From NCBI GenBank assembly GCA_017302355.1, contig JAFLDQ010000064.1, positions 1 through 17,534 of the forward strand: a DNA stretch of 17,534 bases, in the 5' to 3' direction. Origin of the DNA: Dechloromonas sp. GTDB taxonomy: Bacteria > Pseudomonadota > Gammaproteobacteria > Burkholderiales > Rhodocyclaceae. The position numbers were made by a program, and so were the translations under genes. The first letter of the stretch is position 1. Each line of letters opens with the position of its first letter. The notes beneath the pieces are model-generated. The model worked only from the letters and a program-made list of their open reading frames with translations, searched no databases and was not told where the DNA came from. Of this stretch, positions 15,482-17,534 are shown one piece after another.

Positions 15482-15651
15482 GGTCGCAATCTCCATTCGA
15501 TGAAAGAAAGGCAATGCCTTGACCAAGCTCGCGCTTGCTCACGGCAAGGTTTCATCGAAGAGCTTCGCCACTAGCTAATCGGTATCGCCCTTGGCACTGA
15601 GGCCCGGACTTCGGTGATTCTGTTCTTGGCCCTTACGGGGTGTCCCTGGCC
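15482..15651. promoter_or_regulatory. hairpin-rich leader upstream of trbJ
   Basis: Between the vapC stop and trbJ, TTCGATGAAA (15496-15505) and TTTCATCGAA (15550-15559) form a perfect 10-bp inverted repeat. It encloses AAGGCA-A-TGCCTT (15508-15520) and CAAGC-TCGC-GCTTG (15524-15537). The trbE end expected here in a complete cluster is missing. The structures may control trbJKL expression, but no clear promoter is seen. Confidence 0.4.
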
Positions 15652-16071
15652 CTATACGTCCTTCCAAGGGTTGATAACAGTCACACCGGCCGCTTCATAG
15701 GGCGATGTGTCGCGTGATGCCACGATGAAGCCCCGCGATGCTGCAACGGCCGCGATGTAGCCGTCTGGCGTCGGGAAGCCACGCCCGCCGTTCTTGGCCA
15801 TCACGGCTAGGTCGGCGTAGTGGCGCGCTGCATCCGTGTCGAACGGCAGCACCCGATCTTTGAACAGCTCCAGCAGTTCGTTCAGGGCGCGGTCGAGCAT
15901 GTTCTTGCGCTTGCCTGCCGGAAGCGCCCGGATGCCAAACAACGACTCGGCCAGCGTGACGCTCGACAGATACAAGGTTTCCGCCGCCTGGTCGTTCAGC
16001 CAGGCCCTCACGGCCGCGTCTGGCTCTGGCTTCATCGCCTCGGAAACGACGTTGGTATCCAGGACGATCAT
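15652..16071 (-). CDS. PIN-domain toxin (VapC/FitB family)
   Basis: 139 aa. PIN-domain ribonuclease with the acidic residues D5 (MIVLDTN), E42 (SVTLAESLFGIRAL), D80 (PFDTDAARHYADL) and D103 (TPDGYIAAVA). The pattern VVSEAMKPEPDAAVRAWL and LPAGKRK are typical of the FitB subgroup. It would cleave RNA when not bound by the antitoxin. The start immediately follows the antitoxin stop (TGAATG). Placed upstream of trbJ, where a transfer gene would be expected; it could stabilise the element. Confidence 0.92.
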   Translation of the reverse strand: MIVLDTNVVSEAMKPEPDAAVRAWLNDQAAETLYLSSVTLAESLFGIRALPAGKRKNMLDRALNELLELFKDRVLPFDTDAARHYADLAVMAKNGGRGFPTPDGYIAAVAASRGFIVASRDTSPYEAAGVTVINPWKDV

Positions 16072-16326
16072 TCAGTCGAAGCTCAACGGTTTGGCCGGTG
16101 TCTTGTCGCGCACGCTCTCGAAGACGGCGAAATCCTCATTGGTCAGCCCGATCTTGCGGCCGATGGCGGCTAAGGCTTCACCCACACGCACGCGCTTCTC
16201 CGGCTTGACCACGGCCGCCAGAATCTCGCGCACCTCCGCTTCCGTGCTGCGGCCATGTTGGGCCGCCCGCACGCGCAAAGCGCGATGCACGTCATCCGGC
16301 ACATTCCTTACAGTCAAGATTGCCAT
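16072..16326 (-). CDS. antitoxin (FitA-like, ribbon-helix-helix)
   Basis: 84 aa. MAILTVRNVPDDVHRALRVRAAQHGRSTEAEVREIL is the Arc/FitA-type ribbon-helix-helix N-terminus (given as the usual motif order: VRNVPDD, HRALRVRAAQHGRS, EAEVREIL). A C-terminal toxin-binding tail ends KTPAKPLSFD. Pairs with the adjoining PIN toxin and should autoregulate from the inverted repeat at 16345-16361. Confidence 0.9.
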   Translation of the reverse strand: MAILTVRNVPDDVHRALRVRAAQHGRSTEAEVREILAAVVKPEKRVRVGEALAAIGRKIGLTNEDFAVFESVRDKTPAKPLSFD

Positions 16327-16344
16327 GATTCAAAACCTATCATC

Positions 16345-16361
16345 TGCTGTCTATGACAGCA
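16345..16361. promoter_or_regulatory. toxin-antitoxin operator
   Basis: TGCTGTC-TAT-GACAGCA is a perfect 7-bp inverted repeat with a 3-nt centre, 18 bp upstream of the antitoxin start. It is a suitable binding site for the ribbon-helix-helix antitoxin; an AT-rich stretch next to it (AATTATCGATAAA) could hold the promoter. Confidence 0.6.
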
Positions 16362-16393
16362 ATTATCGATAAATGCAGTCACCAGCGCAAGCG

Positions 16394-16585
16394 TCAAGCT
16401 CCACGTCCCTTCCTGCCCTGGCGTCTCGCCCTCTTGGCTTCCATCTGCGCCCGTATCCGGGCCTCGCGTTGCTCCAGCTCGGACGGTTCCGACTTCTGGA
16501 CCCTGGCCGGCGTCGGGGCCGAGGTGGTCGGCACTTGCGCGGGCCGCTGGGCCTCGCCCTCGATGTGCAGGCCTACTTGACACAT
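16394..16585 (-). CDS. possible 63-aa ORF or gene 3' end, unknown
   Basis: MCQVGLHIEGEAQRPAQVPT opens the short frame, which ends in a charged helix (ELEQREARIRAQMEAKRARR) and a basic tail QGRKGRGA. The style is that of the C-terminus of a plasmid DNA-processing protein, but no family is recognised. The frame extends upstream to 16777 through an AT-richer region that looks non-coding. Low support. Confidence 0.3.
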   Translation of the reverse strand: MCQVGLHIEGEAQRPAQVPTTSAPTPARVQKSEPSELEQREARIRAQMEAKRARRQGRKGRGA

Positions 16586-16948
16586 CCTGCCCGCGTCACA
16601 GCCGCGTTTTCTGCGCGTATGCTGGTTGGAATCTGTCGCTATTCCGTCGCTATTTATCTGCGATTGCTCCGCAATCGCTGCACAATCGGCAGAATCGCGC
16701 GGTAATCGTGAAAAATCGCTGTGGAATCGCGATAAGAACGAACTTCCCAACCGATTTCCTAGCGCTTTCCACCGCACGCAAGCAAAGCTTGGCGCGGGCT
16801 ATCGCTGGCTCTGGATTGATTCGTCGTCATCGGCCACGATACGGCCGTGGTCACTACACCACGATAGGAGCGCCGGTTTGAAGAAACCCTCGTGTGGATC
16901 GATGACGGGCGGGAAAAACGCTGACTTGCTTCGCCCACAAACGCCTTA
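16586..16948. other. gene-free stretch with phased AATCG motifs
   Basis: AATCG occurs at 16673, 16684, 16693, 16704, 16714 and 16725 (steps 11, 9, 11, 10 and 11). It is preceded by TCGCTATT at 16636 and 16647 (11-bp step) and a perfect hairpin GCGATTGC-TCC-GCAATCGC (16660-16678, approximate ends). I see no credible gene from 16730 to 16948. Confidence 0.6.
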
Positions 16949-17341
16949 CTAACTCAGATCAACGAGCGGGACGAGGCCAAACTTGCCGGGCGCCAGGGCC
17001 GCGGAGCATCCGCTCCCGCCGTCGACCACTCGGATGTGGATCGCACCAGCACCAATAACGAGTACCTCGCGACTGCCATTGAATCGAATTTTCTCCCCGC
17101 GTGGCTCCCCGAATGCCATCAAACCCATTCCTGCCTGGCAGCTACACCCTGGCGAGCAAGCCAATGTGTATGTTGCCCACAAGAACACGTAGTCCTCGAA
17201 CCAGGTCCACTCGGCTGAGATTGCCTTCTTCACCCAGCCAGGAGCGGCACCTGCGGCGATAGGAAGGAACTGAACCGTAGCTGCAATTGCCAGCGCACAA
17301 AGCCGGCGTCCGGTCCAACCGTTCCGTTGAGATATCTGCAT
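16949..17341 (-). CDS. small secreted protein of unknown function
   Basis: 130 aa from the ATG at 17341, preceded by AGGGG; an earlier start at 17386 lacks one. Signal peptide: RNGWTGRRLCALAIAATVQF then LPIAAGAAPGW, cleavage likely after AGA. The mature part contains VKKAISAEWTWFEDYVFLWA, four Cys (LACSPGCSC and GSGC) and a beta-looking stretch EVLVIGAGAIHIRVVDGG. Not recognised. Its association with the transfer remnant is only positional. Confidence 0.6.
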   Translation of the reverse strand: MQISQRNGWTGRRLCALAIAATVQFLPIAAGAAPGWVKKAISAEWTWFEDYVFLWATYTLACSPGCSCQAGMGLMAFGEPRGEKIRFNGSREVLVIGAGAIHIRVVDGGSGCSAALAPGKFGLVPLVDLS

Positions 17342-17455
17342 ATGAACCCCTGGAGGACAAGCAACATAGAAATTTCGGCATGCCATATATGTAGAGTGTG
17401 GGTACCGGGAGCTAAAGTCAAATCTGGTGTATGGGATGCGTGTGGCATTGGTTGA

Positions 17456-17533
17456 TCAGGCGGCGAGCCATTGCTGTTCGGTTTCATTGGTGGGTATGGG
17501 AACGCCGTCGTTGAAGACAATTCCGGCGAGCAG
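17456..17533 (-). pseudogene. 3' end of an ORF entering from the right edge
   Basis: The minus strand is open from the window end and reads LLAGIVFNDGVPIPTNETEQ then QWLAA and TGA. Only 25 codons are visible. It may be the tail of a mobile-element protein, but the family cannot be named from this. The gap 17342-17455 holds nothing recognisable. Confidence 0.3.
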
Positions 17534-17534
17534 T

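Larger units (their letters stand above)
12329..16326 (-). mobile_element. remnant of an IncP/Tn4371-type conjugative transfer cluster
   Basis: trbJ, trbK and trbL occur in the order and with the tight overlaps known from RP4 and Tn4371-like ICEs, all leftward. A toxin-antitoxin pair lies upstream and two small ORFs downstream. The ATPase trbB/trbE, trbC, trbD, trbF, trbG, trbI, the relaxase and any integrase are absent from the window. The boundaries are not defined. No self-transfer is expected from these genes alone. Confidence 0.6.

Overview
The window looks like a GC-rich betaproteobacterial chromosome, probably a Rhodocyclales-type environmental organism. This is inferred from gene order and protein style; no rRNA or marker gene fixes the taxon. 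A conserved housekeeping core (about 3.47-12.1 kb) is flanked on both sides by mobile DNA.

Left flank (1-3424). A truncated ISAs1-type transposase end abuts a truncated Mu-like protease gene, followed by about 480 bp of gene-poor DNA. Next comes a compact element (1072-3424) bounded by two dif/XerCD-like sites. It carries a leftward phage-type HTH repressor, an operator array with a promoter, a gV-like ssDNA-binding protein, a 154-aa hydrophobic protein and a 23-aa membrane peptide. The remaining ~0.9 kb is non-coding-looking DNA: ten 21-bp tandem repeats, dispersed CGCCGTCGG motifs and a cluster of perfect hairpins resembling a filamentous-phage origin. No replication initiator, adsorption protein or Zot/pI gene is visible, so I read it as a minimal or decayed filamentous phage (inovirus) or satellite integrated at the chromosomal dif site.

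Core (3468-12102). One leftward operon runs mltG-tmk-holB-pilZ-tatD-ankyrin gene, with overlaps of 4 nt or gaps of 2-8 nt. It combines peptidoglycan processing, dTMP synthesis, the clamp-loader delta-prime subunit, a type IV pilus PilZ protein, a TatD nuclease and a secreted ankyrin protein. Divergent from it are ygfZ and an NRDE-domain gene. Converging on these is a second tight leftward operon, cbpA-cbpM-orf40-tadA-L,D-transpeptidase; its 40-aa ORF overlaps the genes on both sides by a few bases.

Right flank (12.3-17.5 kb). An orphan piece of an IncP/Tn4371-type conjugation (trb) cluster holds trbJ, trbK and trbL on the minus strand, with a FitAB/VapBC-type toxin-antitoxin pair upstream. 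The most striking observation is in trbL. Codons 1-250 are on the minus strand, but the rest of the gene lies as an 833-bp segment (12823-13655) on the plus strand. Flipping it back on paper restores a seamless ~533-codon trbL whose stop overlaps the next start as ATGA. This is either a real (possibly reversible) inversion that disrupts conjugation or an assembly artefact. Beyond vapBC there is an AT-richer stretch with helically phased AATCG motifs, a small secreted protein of unknown function and an unidentified ORF end.
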